Source of the DNA: Caulobacter sp. UNC358MFTsu5.1
GTDB taxonomy: Bacteria; Pseudomonadota; Alphaproteobacteria; Caulobacterales; Caulobacteraceae
Length of the DNA stretch: 64,000 nucleotides
Direction of reading: 5' to 3'
NCBI RefSeq assembly: GCF_000712075.1
Contig: NZ_JONW01000009.1
Location: 62,001-126,000, forward strand
Shown here: positions 1-9,435 of the stretch, one piece after another
How positions within the stretch are numbered: the first letter of the stretch is position 1
Layout: every line of letters starts with the position of its first letter
Translations under genes and position numbers: made by a program
The notes under the pieces: generated by a model
Databases searched by the model: none
What the model saw: only the letters and a program-made list of their open reading frames with translations
What the model was told of the DNA's origin: nothing

Positions 1-6
1 CGCCTG

Positions 7-690
7 ATGGAGTTCAGCCCCCTGCCGGTGTCGACCCTGGTCGGCGCCTTCCTGCTGGCCTTCCCGGCCCTGTTCTCGATCGTCAATCCGGTCGGGGCGG
101 CGCTGATCTTCCACCAGATGCTGGTCGACCACCCGGCCGAGACCCGCAGGCGGCTGGCCCCGACGATCGCGCTCTACGCCTTCTTCATCCTGCTGGGCTC
201 GCTGCTGCTGGGCGGCTACGTGCTGAACTTCTTCGGCGTCAGCCTGGGCGCGCTGCGCGTGGCCGGCGGCCTGGTGGTGGCCATCCGGGCCTGGGCCCTG
301 CTGATGACCCCGGAAGAGCACGAGGACCGCAAGGCCGACCAGGCCGCGCCGCTGAAGAGCCGGGCCGAGGACATGGCCTTCTTCCCGCTGACCATGCCGT
401 TCACGACCGGGCCCGGCGCGATCTCGGTGGCCATCGCCCTCTCCTCCCAGCGGCCCGCCCAGGGCCACTCGGTGATCCCGTTCTTCCTGGGCGCCAGCCT
501 GGCCGTGGTGGTCATCGCCCTGATGGTCTGGGGCTTCTACCGCGCCTCGGACAAAGTGCTGGCCTTCCTGGGCGTCAACGGCGCGCGGGTGATGTCGCGG
601 CTGATGGCGTTCCTGCTGATGTGCATCGGGGTGCAGATCGTCGCCAGCGGCGTGGAGGCCCTGGTCGCCCAGTTCCTGGCCGGGCGCTGA
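7..690 (+). CDS. MarC family integral membrane protein
   Basis: A 227-residue inner-membrane protein of the MarC family, whose substrate is not settled (the old link to multiple antibiotic resistance was withdrawn for E. coli MarC). About six hydrophobic segments are visible, the first near residues 12-32 with the family-typical FSIVNPVGAA stretch. A second family signature, PLTMPFTTGPGAIS, lies near residues 126-140. Length fits the family. A TGA at 5-7 overlaps the ATG at 7 (TGATG), so an upstream gene outside the window probably ends here and the two may be translationally coupled. The gene converges on the next one with only a 4-base gap. Family call is firm; function is not known. Confidence 0.88.
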   Translation: MEFSPLPVSTLVGAFLLAFPALFSIVNPVGAALIFHQMLVDHPAETRRRLAPTIALYAFFILLGSLLLGGYVLNFFGVSLGALRVAGGLVVAIRAWALLMTPEEHEDRKADQAAPLKSRAEDMAFFPLTMPFTTGPGAISVAIALSSQRPAQGHSVIPFFLGASLAVVVIALMVWGFYRASDKVLAFLGVNGARVMSRLMAFLLMCIGVQIVASGVEALVAQFLAGR

Positions 691-694
691 GTCG

Positions 695-1414
695 TCAGGG
701 CGCGGGCGTCGCCCTCGCCGCGACGACCTCGCCCTTGGCGTTCTTCACCGGGCTGAAGCGCAGCTTGAGCCTGGCGTCGCGTTCGACGGGGTCGTCCCAG
801 TAGTGGGTCTCGTCGGTGACATGCTTCCGGTCGCCCATCTGCTCGACCTTACTGACCACGAAGCCGGTCTCGCCGACCACCTTCAGGACCATCAGTTCCT
901 CATAGGGCGGATTCAGGGGCGCGGGGTCTTCGCGGATCTCGAGGCCCGGCGCGGCGTGCCAATTGCCGAAGGGCGCCCGATCGAACATCAAGCCGCCGAT
1001 CACGCCGGCATATTCCGTGTCGTTGGGACCGTTCCAGCGGAAGCACAGGACCGGCGCGGCGCCCGCCACGCACCAGACCAGATCGTCCTTGCGGCGGGGC
1101 GGCAGGTTCTCCCCGACGCGCGGAATGGTCAGGAACACCTCGCCATAGAGCGGTGCGCCGGCCTTGATCACGCCCGCGTATTTGCCCTGGCCGAACGGGA
1201 AATCCTTAGCGAGAACGCCTCTGCGGATCGGTTGGCGGATCTGGCGGGCGAAGACCTCGCCCGGCTGGATCAGTCCCAGCTTGTTCTGCGCCGACCCCGC
1301 CACGACTTCCGTCCCGGAGGCGCCGGACCAGAGGGGCGGCGCGCCTTGCTGGGCCGCAGCGACCCCTGTGCCCGCGACGGTCCACGCCACGGCCAAGCCC
1401 AGCAACTTCTTCAT
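695..1414 (-). CDS. Secreted hypothetical protein with signal peptide
   Basis: A 239-residue protein with a clear Sec signal peptide: Lys-Lys at residues 2-3, a hydrophobic core to about residue 20, and a likely cut after VAAAQ. The mature part has no membrane segment and I recognise no domain in it. It carries two cysteines (in LVWCVAG and APVLCFRW) that could form a disulphide in the periplasm. It is transcribed convergently to the MarC gene and stands alone, divergent from alanine racemase with about 130 bases between them for both promoters. No ribosome-binding site is obvious ahead of the ATG. Function unknown; probably periplasmic. Confidence 0.75.
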   Translation of the reverse strand: MKKLLGLAVAWTVAGTGVAAAQQGAPPLWSGASGTEVVAGSAQNKLGLIQPGEVFARQIRQPIRRGVLAKDFPFGQGKYAGVIKAGAPLYGEVFLTIPRVGENLPPRRKDDLVWCVAGAAPVLCFRWNGPNDTEYAGVIGGLMFDRAPFGNWHAAPGLEIREDPAPLNPPYEELMVLKVVGETGFVVSKVEQMGDRKHVTDETHYWDDPVERDARLKLRFSPVKNAKGEVVAARATPAP

Positions 1415-1545
1415 CCGACAGCCCCGATACCCGCCGGCTCGAGACGAGTCGGCTGCGTCATGGCTAGCGCAACCTCAGGTGAAGGACGAGTCCTGCACGG
1501 CAAACACACTTCTCCCGAAGGTCGCAAGGGTGCTAGAGCCGCCCC

Positions 1546-2628
1546 GTGACCGAAGCCAGCCTCCTCACCCTCGACCTCGACGCCCTGGCGTCCAACCACG
1601 CCGTGCTCAAGGCCGCCGCCGGCGGCGGCGAGATCGCGCCGGCCGTCAAGGCCGACGGCTATGGCCTGGGCGCGGCCCTGGTGGCCGGTTTCCTGTGGGA
1701 CGACGGCGCGCGCGCCTTCTACGTGGCCCGGCTGTCGGAAGGCCTCGCCCTGCGTCGGGCCCTGGGCGACCGCAAGGCGACGATCTACCTGCTGGACGGC
1801 GTGACCCCCGGCTCGGCGCCCGCCATCGAGGCGGCCCGGCTGACGCCGGTGCTCAACAGCCTGCCGCAGATCGAGGCCTGGAACAGCCACGCCCGCGGCC
1901 GGGTGCTGGACGCCGCCCTGCACATCGACACCGGCATGAACCGCCTGGGCCTGCGTCCCGAGGAGGCCGTGGTCCTGACCGGGGCCATGGACCGGCTGAA
2001 GTTCCTGAACATCGGCCTGGTGATCAGCCACCTGGCCTGCGCCGGCGAGCCGGGCCACCCGCTGAACGCCCGCCAGCTGGCCCGCTTCACCGAGGCCGCC
2101 GCCCTGTTCCCGAATGCGCGCCGCAGCCTGGCCAATTCGGGCGGGATCTTCCTGGGCGGCGACTACCATTTCGACCAGTGCCGGCCGGGCATCAGCCTCT
2201 ATGGCGGCGGCCCGCGCGACGTGCCCGACGCGCGGATCAAGGCCGTGGCCACGCTGGAAGCTCCGATCCTCCAGGCCCGGGTGGTGCCGCGGGGCGAGAG
2301 CATCGGCTACGGCGCGGCCTTCACGGCGGAGGACACCACCCGCGTCGCCATCCTGGCGGCGGGCTACGCCGACGGCGTGCCGCGCGCGGCCCATCCGCGT
2401 GGGGCGGTGTGGTTCGACGGCGCCCGGCGGCCGATCCTGGGCCGGGTGTCGATGGACCTGATCGCCGTCGACATCACCGACTGCGACGCCGCCCGCCCGG
2501 GCGCGATGATGCAGATCATCGGCCCGGACCTGCCCGTCGACGACGCGGCGGCGGCGGCCGGCACGACGGCCTACGAGCTCCTGACCCGCATCGCGCCCCG
2601 CGCCCGACGGACCGTCACGGGCGGCTGA
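1546..2628 (+). CDS. alr: Alanine racemase
   Basis: Pyridoxal-phosphate enzyme that interconverts L- and D-alanine, supplying D-alanine for peptidoglycan. The PLP-binding lysine sits in [10 protein letters not shown] (Lys35), and the second catalytic base is the tyrosine in IGYGAAFTA (about Tyr255). The substrate-side signature [10 protein letters not shown] is near residues 125-134 and the C-terminal beta-domain motif [11 protein letters not shown] near 300-310. The 360-residue length is normal. Translation starts at GTG, chosen because the N-terminus then matches the family and no in-frame alternative is better. It converges on the Yip1-type gene with a 9-base gap. Probably cytosolic and housekeeping. 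Confidence 0.95.
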   Translation: MTEASLLTLDLDALASNHAVLKAAAGGGEIAPAVKADGYGLGAALVAGFLWDDGARAFYVARLSEGLALRRALGDRKATIYLLDGVTPGSAPAIEAARLTPVLNSLPQIEAWNSHARGRVLDAALHIDTGMNRLGLRPEEAVVLTGAMDRLKFLNIGLVISHLACAGEPGHPLNARQLARFTEAAALFPNARRSLANSGGIFLGGDYHFDQCRPGISLYGGGPRDVPDARIKAVATLEAPILQARVVPRGESIGYGAAFTAEDTTRVAILAAGYADGVPRAAHPRGAVWFDGARRPILGRVSMDLIAVDITDCDAARPGAMMQIIGPDLPVDDAAAAAGTTAYELLTRIAPRARRTVTGG

Positions 2629-2637
2629 CGCCGCCGA

Positions 2638-3825
2638 CTAGCGGGCCAGGCCTTCCAGCCGGCCCATGTCGACCGCGGCCACCGCCTGCTTCAGCGAGTC
2701 GATGCTGTCGGCCGTGCCGTTGGCCTCGACCGTGAAGCGGTCGCCCACCAGCACGCTGTATTGGCCGTACTTGCTTTCACGGTCCCACTCCTCGGTGGTC
2801 ATCCGGCCGCCGACCTTGCCGACCTTCTTGTAGCCGTGCGCGGTCTCTTCGGAGGACTGGGCGTCCACCGCGCCGGCCATGGCGGCCATGCCCGCCATCG
2901 CGCCCAGGTCCGTGACCGCCAGGGTGAAGTTGGCGTCGCCCTTGGTGTACTCGCCGCGCGCCGAGCTCATCGACATGCCCGCCGCGCCGCCCGACTGGCT
3001 TTCCAGGCTGATGCGCGAGAAACCCGCCACGCCGCCCGGCAGCAGGCCCTTCAGGGTGTCGGCCGGCACGGTGGGAACCGGTTTGCCCGAATTCATCTGC
3101 TTGGAGGCGGCCTCCATCTGCCTGCTGGCCGCTTCCAGCTTGCCCATGTCGACCTTGGCGCCGTTGATCTCCATCGTGCCCGAGGCGTGACCGGCGCCGG
3201 CGACGCGGTTGGCCGCCCCGAACATCGCCGCGCCCGCGATCGCGCCGGTGACGGCGCCGATGATGATCGACAGGACGATGGCGCAGATGACCGTGACGAC
3301 GGTGTAGCCCACCGCCTTCTCCTTCGGGGCCTTCATCAGCCGCGGCAGGCCCAGATACAGCAGATAGAAGCCGTAGAGGCTGATCAGGGCGGCGATCGCG
3401 CCCAGCGGCGGGAAGATTCCCAAGATCCCGAAGACCCATGCGGCGGTGTAGCTGTAGGCGGCGACCTTGAAGGCCTGAACGCGGTCCTTCTGGCCGTCGA
3501 AGCTGGGCGCCAGGGCGTCGATGATCAGGGCGACCAGGAACACCGACAGCAGGTTCAGCCCATAGCTGACGACGGCGGTGACAAGCGCAGACACCAGCGA
3601 CGGCTTGAACGAGAAGCCGAGCGCCCCGACGCCGAACACCTGGCCGCCGATCAGGCCGGCCAGCGGCGGGATGGCGGCCAGAATGCAGACATAGCCGACA
3701 TAGAGGCCCTTGATCGTCGCCGGCTCGGCGTCGATGCGCTCCCACTCGGCCGACGGGGACAGCAACAGGCGTTTGACGCGGCCGACGAGATCGGACGACG
3801 TGGACCCGGGTTCGATGACAGTCAT
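2638..3825 (-). CDS. Yip1 family membrane protein
   Basis: A 395-residue membrane protein. The N-terminal half (about residues 10-200) has the Yip1-family layout: a short start (LVGRVKRLLLSPSAEWERID) followed by about five membrane helices. After residue 200 comes a soluble domain, rich in Met, Ala and Lys at first (EAASRQMEAASKQMNSGK) and then resembling a beta-rich extracytoplasmic domain. The start used is the ATG at 3823-3825, which is preceded by AGAGGAGGG; an in-frame extension to 3999 exists but would run into the radA promoter and has no good ribosome-binding site. It is divergent from radA. No biochemical role is established for bacterial Yip1-type proteins. Confidence 0.82.
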   Translation of the reverse strand: MTVIEPGSTSSDLVGRVKRLLLSPSAEWERIDAEPATIKGLYVGYVCILAAIPPLAGLIGGQVFGVGALGFSFKPSLVSALVTAVVSYGLNLLSVFLVALIIDALAPSFDGQKDRVQAFKVAAYSYTAAWVFGILGIFPPLGAIAALISLYGFYLLYLGLPRLMKAPKEKAVGYTVVTVICAIVLSIIIGAVTGAIAGAAMFGAANRVAGAGHASGTMEINGAKVDMGKLEAASRQMEAASKQMNSGKPVPTVPADTLKGLLPGGVAGFSRISLESQSGGAAGMSMSSARGEYTKGDANFTLAVTDLGAMAGMAAMAGAVDAQSSEETAHGYKKVGKVGGRMTTEEWDRESKYGQYSVLVGDRFTVEANGTADSIDSLKQAVAAVDMGRLEGLAR

Positions 3826-3997
3826 GCGCCCTCCTCTGGCGAATCCTGAACACCCCCCGGCGCGGTGAGTTGTCTGCCACGGCTTCGTGACATTGAGAAC
3901 AGCGTTCCTTGACGAAGGCGCGGCGACGATGCGTCCGGCTTTGGCGCACCCGGCGCCCAGGCTGTAGTCTCCAGTCACGCTCGAATCAGGAGTTCCC

Positions 3998-5380
3998 ATG
4001 GCCCGCGACGGCGCCGTCTACGCTTGCCAGTCCTGCGGCGCGGTCTCGACCAAGTGGTCGGGGCAGTGCTCGGCCTGCCAGAGCTGGAACAGCCTGGTCG
4101 AGGAGGTCGGGACCCGCGCGCCCGGCGCCCTGTCCAGCACCAAGGCCACACGCGTGCGCGGGCTGCAGTTCACGGGCCTGGAGAGCGACACCCCCGCCCC
4201 GCCCCGCATCATCACCGGCGTCGACGAGTTCGACCGGGTCTGCGGCGGCGGCGTGGTGCCCGGCTCGGCCATCCTGATCGGCGGCGACCCGGGCGTGGGC
4301 AAATCGACCCTGCTGCTGGAGGTGATGGCCAAGGCCAGCCTGGCCGGCGTGAACTGCGCCTACATCTCGGGCGAAGAGGCCGTGGCCCAGATCCGCGGCC
4401 GGGCCGACCGCATGGGCTTCGCCCAGGCCCCTGTGAAACTGGCCGCCGAAAGCAGCCTGCGCGACATCCTGGACGGGCTGAAGCGCGAGAAGTTCGACCT
4501 GGTGGTCATCGATTCGATCCAGACCCTGTGGAGCGACGCCCACGAGGCCGGCCCCGGCACGGTCACCCAGGTGCGCGCCTGCGCCAGCGAGCTGGTGCGC
4601 CTGGCCAAGAAGCAGGGCGTGGCCATCCTGATGGTCGGCCACGTCACCAAGGACGGCCAGATCGCCGGCCCGCGGGTGGTCGAGCACCTGGTCGACGCCG
4701 TGCTCAGCTTCGAGGGCGAGCGCGGCTATCCGTTCCGCGTGCTGCGCGGGGCCAAGAACCGTTTCGGGGCCACCGACGAGATCGGGGTGTTCGAGATGGG
4801 CGACGCTGGCCTGCGCGAGGTCAAAAACCCCTCGGCCCTGTTCCTCAACGAGGGCGGCGAGCGGGCGGCCGGCGCGGCGGTGTTCGCCGGCATCGAGGGC
4901 TCGCGACCCGTCCTGGTCGAGTTCCAGGCCCTGGTCGCCCCGTCCGCGTACGGAACGCCCCGGCGGGCCGTGGTCGGATGGGACTCCGGGCGGCTGGCCA
5001 TGGTTTTGGCTGTGCTGGAATCACGCTGCGGCCTTGGTTTTGGCAACAAGGACGTCTATCTGAACGTCGCTGGCGGCCTGCGGATCACCGAGCCGGCGGC
5101 GGACTTGGCTGCGGCGGCGGCTCTGGCCTCCTCGGCCCTCGACATCGCCCTGCCTCAGGACTGCGTCGTCTTCGGCGAGGTCAGCCTGTCCGGTGAAGTG
5201 CGGCCCGTGAGCCGTATGGAGACACGTTTGAAAGAGGCCGCGAAACTCGGCTTTGGTCGAGCTCTGGGACCGCTGTCGGGCCTTCCCGAAGGCGGCGGAG
5301 CCCTGCCCGTCGCCGGCGTGGCCCGGCTGGCCGACGCGGTGCGCCGCATCGGCGACGAGATCTGGGGCCAGCTGACGTGA
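3998..5380 (+). CDS. radA: DNA repair protein RadA (branch-migration ATPase)
   Basis: RecA-like ATPase that promotes branch migration during recombinational repair. All parts are visible: a four-cysteine zinc finger at residues 10, 13, 24 and 27, the Walker A motif GDPGVGKST at about 96-104, the Walker B stretch LVVIDSIQT near 170, the RadA-specific KNRFG motif near 252, and a C-terminal Lon-protease-like domain. At 460 residues it is full length. AGGAG lies five bases before the ATG. The stop codon overlaps the GTG of cvpA (GTGA), so radA, cvpA and purF form a coupled operon read from the promoter region shared with the divergent Yip1-type gene. Confidence 0.96.
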   Translation: MARDGAVYACQSCGAVSTKWSGQCSACQSWNSLVEEVGTRAPGALSSTKATRVRGLQFTGLESDTPAPPRIITGVDEFDRVCGGGVVPGSAILIGGDPGVGKSTLLLEVMAKASLAGVNCAYISGEEAVAQIRGRADRMGFAQAPVKLAAESSLRDILDGLKREKFDLVVIDSIQTLWSDAHEAGPGTVTQVRACASELVRLAKKQGVAILMVGHVTKDGQIAGPRVVEHLVDAVLSFEGERGYPFRVLRGAKNRFGATDEIGVFEMGDAGLREVKNPSALFLNEGGERAAGAAVFAGIEGSRPVLVEFQALVAPSAYGTPRRAVVGWDSGRLAMVLAVLESRCGLGFGNKDVYLNVAGGLRITEPAADLAAAAALASSALDIALPQDCVVFGEVSLSGEVRPVSRMETRLKEAAKLGFGRALGPLSGLPEGGGALPVAGVARLADAVRRIGDEIWGQLT

Positions 5381-6000
5381 CGCCTTTCGACATCATCTTC
5401 GGCGTGATCCTCCTGGTTTCGTGCGTCGTCGGCTTCGCGCGCGGCGCGTCGCGGGAACTGACCTCGGCCTTGGCCTTCATCGTCGCCGCGCTGCTGGCCC
5501 TGCTGGCCTTGCGGTTCACCGGCCCGCTGTTCCGGGGGATGATGGACCCGGACTGGGCGGCCACGGCGGCCGCCATCCTGGTCGGCTTCGTCATCATCTT
5601 CGTGCTGCTGCGCCTGGTGGGCGCCCAGATCACCAAGACCCTGCACGCCGACGGCGCCCTGGGCACGCTGGACCGCCTGATGGGGCTGGCGTTCGGCCTG
5701 CTGCGCGGCCTGGTCGTGCTGGGCGTGTTCAGCCTGGTGTTCCACATGGCCACCCCGCCCGACCGCGTCCCGCACTGGATGTCGAAGTCGGCGCTGTATC
5801 CGCTGTCCAACGCCGCCGGCCGGGTGCTGAAGGTGTTCGCCCCCAAGGGCGCGGGTCTGGCCGGCAAGCTGGCCCCCGCCATCGAGGACGCCGTCCATGA
5901 CGGCGCCAGCGACAAACCGTCCGAACGCAAGTCGGGCGATCCGGGTTATGATAAGGACCAGCGTCGCTCCGTCGACGAGCTGGTGGAGAAATCGCGATGA
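5377..6000 (+). CDS. cvpA: CvpA family membrane protein
   Basis: A 207-residue inner-membrane protein of the CvpA family (named for colicin V production in E. coli). Four hydrophobic segments occupy roughly residues 3-125, with the family N-terminus DIIFGVILLVSCVVGFARG and a second conserved stretch GTLDRLMGLAFGLLRGLVV. The last 50 residues are hydrophilic and charged, probably cytoplasmic. The GTG start overlaps the radA stop, and the cvpA stop overlaps the purF ATG (ATGA). The cvpA-purF pairing is conserved in many proteobacteria, which supports the call, although why a membrane protein is tied to purine synthesis is unclear. Confidence 0.9.
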   Translation: MTPFDIIFGVILLVSCVVGFARGASRELTSALAFIVAALLALLALRFTGPLFRGMMDPDWAATAAAILVGFVIIFVLLRLVGAQITKTLHADGALGTLDRLMGLAFGLLRGLVVLGVFSLVFHMATPPDRVPHWMSKSALYPLSNAAGRVLKVFAPKGAGLAGKLAPAIEDAVHDGASDKPSERKSGDPGYDKDQRRSVDELVEKSR

Positions 6001-7496
6001 CGTCCTTCGGCCAGTCGACCGACCGCTTCTCGTCCAAGCCTTGGCGTGATCCGGAAGACGACACCCTGCGCCTCGAATGCGGCGTCTTCGGCGTCTACGG
6101 CGTGCGCGACGCCGCCGCGGTCACCGCCCTGGGCCTGCACGCCCTGCAGCACCGGGGCCAGGAAGCCTGCGGCATCGCCGCCTTCGACGGCCAGCGCTTC
6201 CACACCGAACGCCACATGGGCCATGTCGGCGACGCCTTCACCGGCAACGACCTGGTCCAGCGCCTGCCCGGCAACATGGCCATCGGCCACACCCGCTATT
6301 CCACGGCCGGCGGCAGCGGCATCCGCAACGTCCAGCCGATGTTCGCCGACCTCGAGACCGGCGGCGTGGCCATCGCCCACAACGGCAACCTGACCAACTT
6401 CCTGACCCTGCGCGAGCGGCTGGTGCAGGAAGGCGCGATCTTCCAGTCGACCAGCGACAGCGAGGTGATCCTCCACCTGATCGCCCGCTCGCGAAAGGCG
6501 CGCATCGTCGACCGCTTCATCGACGCCGTCGGCCAGATCGAGGGCGGCTACGCCATCGTGGCCATCACCAACAAGAAGATGATCGGCCTGCGCGATCCGC
6601 TGGGCATCCGCCCGCTGGTGCTGGGCGACCTGGACGGCCAGCCGATCCTGGCGTCGGAAACCTGCGCCCTGGACATGATCGGCGCCCGCTTCGTGCGCGA
6701 CGTCGAGCACGGCGAGATGGTGGTGATCTCGGAGACCGGCGTGAAGTCGCTGCGTCCGTTCCAGAACGTCGCCGCCCGCCCCTGCGTGTTCGAATACGTC
6801 TACTTCGCCCGCCCCGACAGCGTCGTGAACGGCCGCTCGGTCTACGACGTGCGCAAGCGCATGGGCCAGCGCCTGGCCATCGAGACCGGCGTCGAGGCCG
6901 ACGTCGTGGTGCCGGTGCCCGACAGCGGCGTGCCGGCCGCCATCGGCTTCGCCCAGCAGAGCGGCCTGCCCTTCGACCTGGGCATCATCCGCAACCACTA
7001 TGTGGGCCGCACCTTCATCCAGCCCACCCAGGGCGTGCGCGAACTGGGCGTGCGCATGAAGCACAGCCCCAACCGCGCCGTGCTGGAAGGCAAGCGCGTC
7101 ATCCTGATCGACGACTCGATCGTGCGCGGCACCACCTCGCTGAAGATCGTCCGCATGGTCCGCGAGGCCGGCGCCAAGGAGGTCCACCTCCGCTCGGCCA
7201 GCCCGCCGATCAAGTGGCCCGACTTCTACGGCATCGACATGCCCGAGCGCGACCAGCTGCTGGCGGCCAACAAGTCGCTGGAGGAGATGGCGCGGTTCCT
7301 GGAGGTCGACAGCCTGGGCTTCCTGTCCGTCGACGGCCTGTATCAGGCTCTGGAAGCCGGTCCGCGCGACCCGGCCCAGCCGCAGTTCACCGACCACTAC
7401 TTCACCGGCGACTATCCCACGCGCCTGACCGATCGCGAGATCGCCGAGGGCCGCAACGACCAGGCCGAGAAGCAGCTGTCGCTGCTCAGCGCCTAG
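5997..7496 (+). CDS. purF: Amidophosphoribosyltransferase
   Basis: First committed enzyme of purine synthesis: glutamine plus phosphoribosyl pyrophosphate gives phosphoribosylamine. It is an Ntn-type amidotransferase; the nucleophile is Cys28 in LECGVFGV, so the first 27 residues would be a cleaved propeptide as in B. subtilis-type PurF. The PRPP-binding loop VILIDDSIVRGTT lies near residues 366-378. The 499-residue length is normal. It overlaps cvpA by four bases (ATGA) and closes the radA-cvpA-purF operon; two hairpins follow its stop codon. Confidence 0.96.
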   Translation: MTSFGQSTDRFSSKPWRDPEDDTLRLECGVFGVYGVRDAAAVTALGLHALQHRGQEACGIAAFDGQRFHTERHMGHVGDAFTGNDLVQRLPGNMAIGHTRYSTAGGSGIRNVQPMFADLETGGVAIAHNGNLTNFLTLRERLVQEGAIFQSTSDSEVILHLIARSRKARIVDRFIDAVGQIEGGYAIVAITNKKMIGLRDPLGIRPLVLGDLDGQPILASETCALDMIGARFVRDVEHGEMVVISETGVKSLRPFQNVAARPCVFEYVYFARPDSVVNGRSVYDVRKRMGQRLAIETGVEADVVVPVPDSGVPAAIGFAQQSGLPFDLGIIRNHYVGRTFIQPTQGVRELGVRMKHSPNRAVLEGKRVILIDDSIVRGTTSLKIVRMVREAGAKEVHLRSASPPIKWPDFYGIDMPERDQLLAANKSLEEMARFLEVDSLGFLSVDGLYQALEAGPRDPAQPQFTDHYFTGDYPTRLTDREIAEGRNDQAEKQLSLLSA

Positions 7497-7516
7497 GCGA
7501 CCAGCCCGCCATCGTC

Positions 7517-7537
7517 GTCCCCGACTTGTTCGGGGAC
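7517..7537. repeat. Perfect 8-bp hairpin, dispersed-repeat type
   Basis: GTCCCCGA, five loop bases, then TCGGGGAC form a perfect stem 20 bases after the purF stop. The motif resembles short palindromic repeats that are scattered between genes in many alphaproteobacterial genomes (recognition from memory, not searched). It may also help end purF transcription, though no run of T follows. A second stem, GTCGCC-CGAG-GGCGAC, lies at 7570-7585. Confidence 0.5.
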
Positions 7538-7606
7538 CCCAAGCTGGGCTAACCCGGTCCGCCGCCCGGGTCGCCCGAGGGCGACGACGTTCGAGAGAGT
7601 TGCGCC

Positions 7607-8590
7607 TTGGCCAATCCCGTTTCCGCCCTGCTCGCCAAGCTGAAGATCGACGGCTACATCCTGGCCCTGTTCGGCATGGTGGTGCTGGCCTCGATCCTGC
7701 CAGTGCGCGGCGAGGCGGCGACCGTCGTCGCCTGGGTGGTCAAGATCGCCATCGCGGTGCTGTTCTTCCTGCACGGCGCCAAGCTGTCGCGCGAGGCCGT
7801 GGTCGCGGGTCTGACCCACTGGCGGCTGCACCTGACGATCCTGGCTTTCACCTTCGTGCTGTTCCCGGCCCTGGGCCTGGCGATCAGCAAGTCGGGCGCG
7901 CTGTCCCCCACCCTGTCGGCCGGCATGCTGTTCCTGTGCTGCCTGCCCTCGACCGTCCAATCGTCGATCGCCTTCACCTCGATCGGCCGGGGCAACATCG
8001 CCGCCGCCGTCTGCGCGGCCTCGGCCTCGAACCTGCTGGGCATCTTCCTGACGCCGGTTCTGGTGGGCCTGCTGATGCACGCCCACGGCGACGTGGGGGG
8101 CTGGGATTCGATCCAGTCGATCGTCGTTCAGCTGCTGGTCCCGTTCGTGGCCGGCCAGATCGTCCGCCCGTGGGTTAAGGGCTGGATCGAGAAGCACAAG
8201 GCCCTGGTCGGCCAGGTCGATCGCGGCTCGATCCTGCTGGTGGTCTATTCGGCGTTCAGCGCCGCCGTGGTCGGCGGCATCTGGAAGATCGTCTCGATCC
8301 CCGAACTCTTCCTGCTGCTGGCGGTCTGCTGCGTCCTGCTGGCCGTGGTGATGCTGGCCACCGTGTTCGGCGCCCGCGCCCTGGGCTTCTCCAAGCCCGA
8401 CGAGGTGGCCATCGTGTTCTGCGGCTCCAAGAAGAGCCTGGCCACCGGCGTGCCGATGGCCGGCATCCTGTTCCCCGGCGCGACGGCCGGCATCCTCGTG
8501 TTGCCGCTGATGCTGTTCCACCAGATCCAGTTGATGGCCTGCTCGGTGATCGCCCAGCGCTACGGCGCGCGGCCGGCCGACGGGGCCTGA
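7607..8590 (+). CDS. Bile acid:sodium symporter family transporter
   Basis: A 327-residue polytopic inner-membrane protein with nine to ten hydrophobic segments, of the SBF-like family (the YfeH-type branch of bile acid/sodium symporters). The family stretch LFLCCLPSTVQSSIAFTSIGRGN and the later FCGSKKSLATGVPMA are both present. The actual substrate is unknown. The start is a TTG preceded by GAGAG; the reading frame offers no better start that keeps the first membrane helix. It stands alone between purF and an SDR gene on the same strand, with 66 bases between it and the SDR. Confidence 0.87.
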   Translation: MANPVSALLAKLKIDGYILALFGMVVLASILPVRGEAATVVAWVVKIAIAVLFFLHGAKLSREAVVAGLTHWRLHLTILAFTFVLFPALGLAISKSGALSPTLSAGMLFLCCLPSTVQSSIAFTSIGRGNIAAAVCAASASNLLGIFLTPVLVGLLMHAHGDVGGWDSIQSIVVQLLVPFVAGQIVRPWVKGWIEKHKALVGQVDRGSILLVVYSAFSAAVVGGIWKIVSIPELFLLLAVCCVLLAVVMLATVFGARALGFSKPDEVAIVFCGSKKSLATGVPMAGILFPGATAGILVLPLMLFHQIQLMACSVIAQRYGARPADGA

Positions 8591-8656
8591 CGCGACCGGG
8601 CTGCTTAAGGGGCGGTTCCGGTTCCCATTTGGCGGCTTAGCCACTAGAACCCGCCC

Positions 8657-9409
8657 ATGACTTCCGACTCCGAAAAGCCGCTGGCCGGCCGCATCGCCCT
8701 CGTCACCGGCGCCACCCGCGGCATCGGCGAAGCCATCGCCCTGGGCCTGGCCCAGGCGGGTGCCCACGTCATCGCCCTGGGCCGCACCCAGGGGGCGCTG
8801 GAGGCCCTGGACGACGCGATCTTCGGCGCCACCGGCGAGCACGCCACCCTGGTCCCGCTGGACCTGCGCGAGCCCGACGGCCTGGACCAGCTGGGCGCGG
8901 CCCTCTACGAGCGGTTCGGCAAGCTGGACATCCTGGTGGGCGCGGCCGGCGTGCTGGGCGCCCTGACCCCGGTGGGCCACCTGGACCCCAAGGGCTGGGA
9001 CATGATCATGGCCACGAACCTGACGGCCAACTGGCGCCTGATCCGGGCCATGGACCCGCTGCTGCGCCGTTCGGAGGCCGGCCGGGCCGTCTTCCTGACC
9101 AGCAGCGTCGCCAAGACCCACCGCGCCTTCTGGGGCGGCTACGCGGCCTCCAAGGCCGGGCTGGAGGCCGTCGTCGCCTGCTATGACGACGAGATGGAGA
9201 ACACCTCCGTACGCGCCGTCTGTGTCGATCCCGGCGCCATGCGCACCCGCATGCGGGCCGGGGCCTTCCCGGGCGAGGATCCGCAGACCGTGCCCGCGCC
9301 GGACACCATCGTCCCGTTGATCGTCGATCTGGCCCGCCCCGACCGCGAGCCGCCCAAGGGCGTCCTGAAGTTCAAGGACCGCGGCCAGGAATCAGCCAGC
9401 ATCGGTTGA
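8657..9409 (+). CDS. SDR family NAD(P)-dependent oxidoreductase
   Basis: A classical short-chain dehydrogenase/reductase of 250 residues. The cofactor glycine motif is TGATRGIG (about residues 15-22); the active-site set is visible as Ser in FLTSSVAKTH and Tyr-x3-Lys in YAASK. The usual NNAG motif is replaced by GAAG. The end GALFKFK-type of region, here PKGVLKFKDRG, resembles a subgroup of alphaproteobacterial SDRs annotated as putative ketoacyl-reductase-like, but the substrate cannot be read from the sequence. Probably cytosolic. A hairpin at 9419-9435 follows. Confidence 0.88.
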   Translation: MTSDSEKPLAGRIALVTGATRGIGEAIALGLAQAGAHVIALGRTQGALEALDDAIFGATGEHATLVPLDLREPDGLDQLGAALYERFGKLDILVGAAGVLGALTPVGHLDPKGWDMIMATNLTANWRLIRAMDPLLRRSEAGRAVFLTSSVAKTHRAFWGGYAASKAGLEAVVACYDDEMENTSVRAVCVDPGAMRTRMRAGAFPGEDPQTVPAPDTIVPLIVDLARPDREPPKGVLKFKDRGQESASIG

Positions 9410-9418
9410 ACGGCCGTG

Positions 9419-9435
9419 AGCGATCAGTGATCGCT
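9419..9435. terminator. Perfect inverted repeat after the SDR gene
   Basis: AGCGATCA-G-TGATCGCT is a perfect 8-bp inverted repeat ten bases past the SDR stop. It lacks a following T-run, so it may be a weak terminator, an RNA-stabilising stem or a protein site. The tiny central loop favours a protein-binding palindrome over an RNA hairpin. Confidence 0.35.

Noticed and set aside
3826..3999. N-terminal extension of the Yip1-type gene
   Set aside because: It would use the radA promoter region as coding sequence; AGAGGAGGG lies right at the internal ATG.
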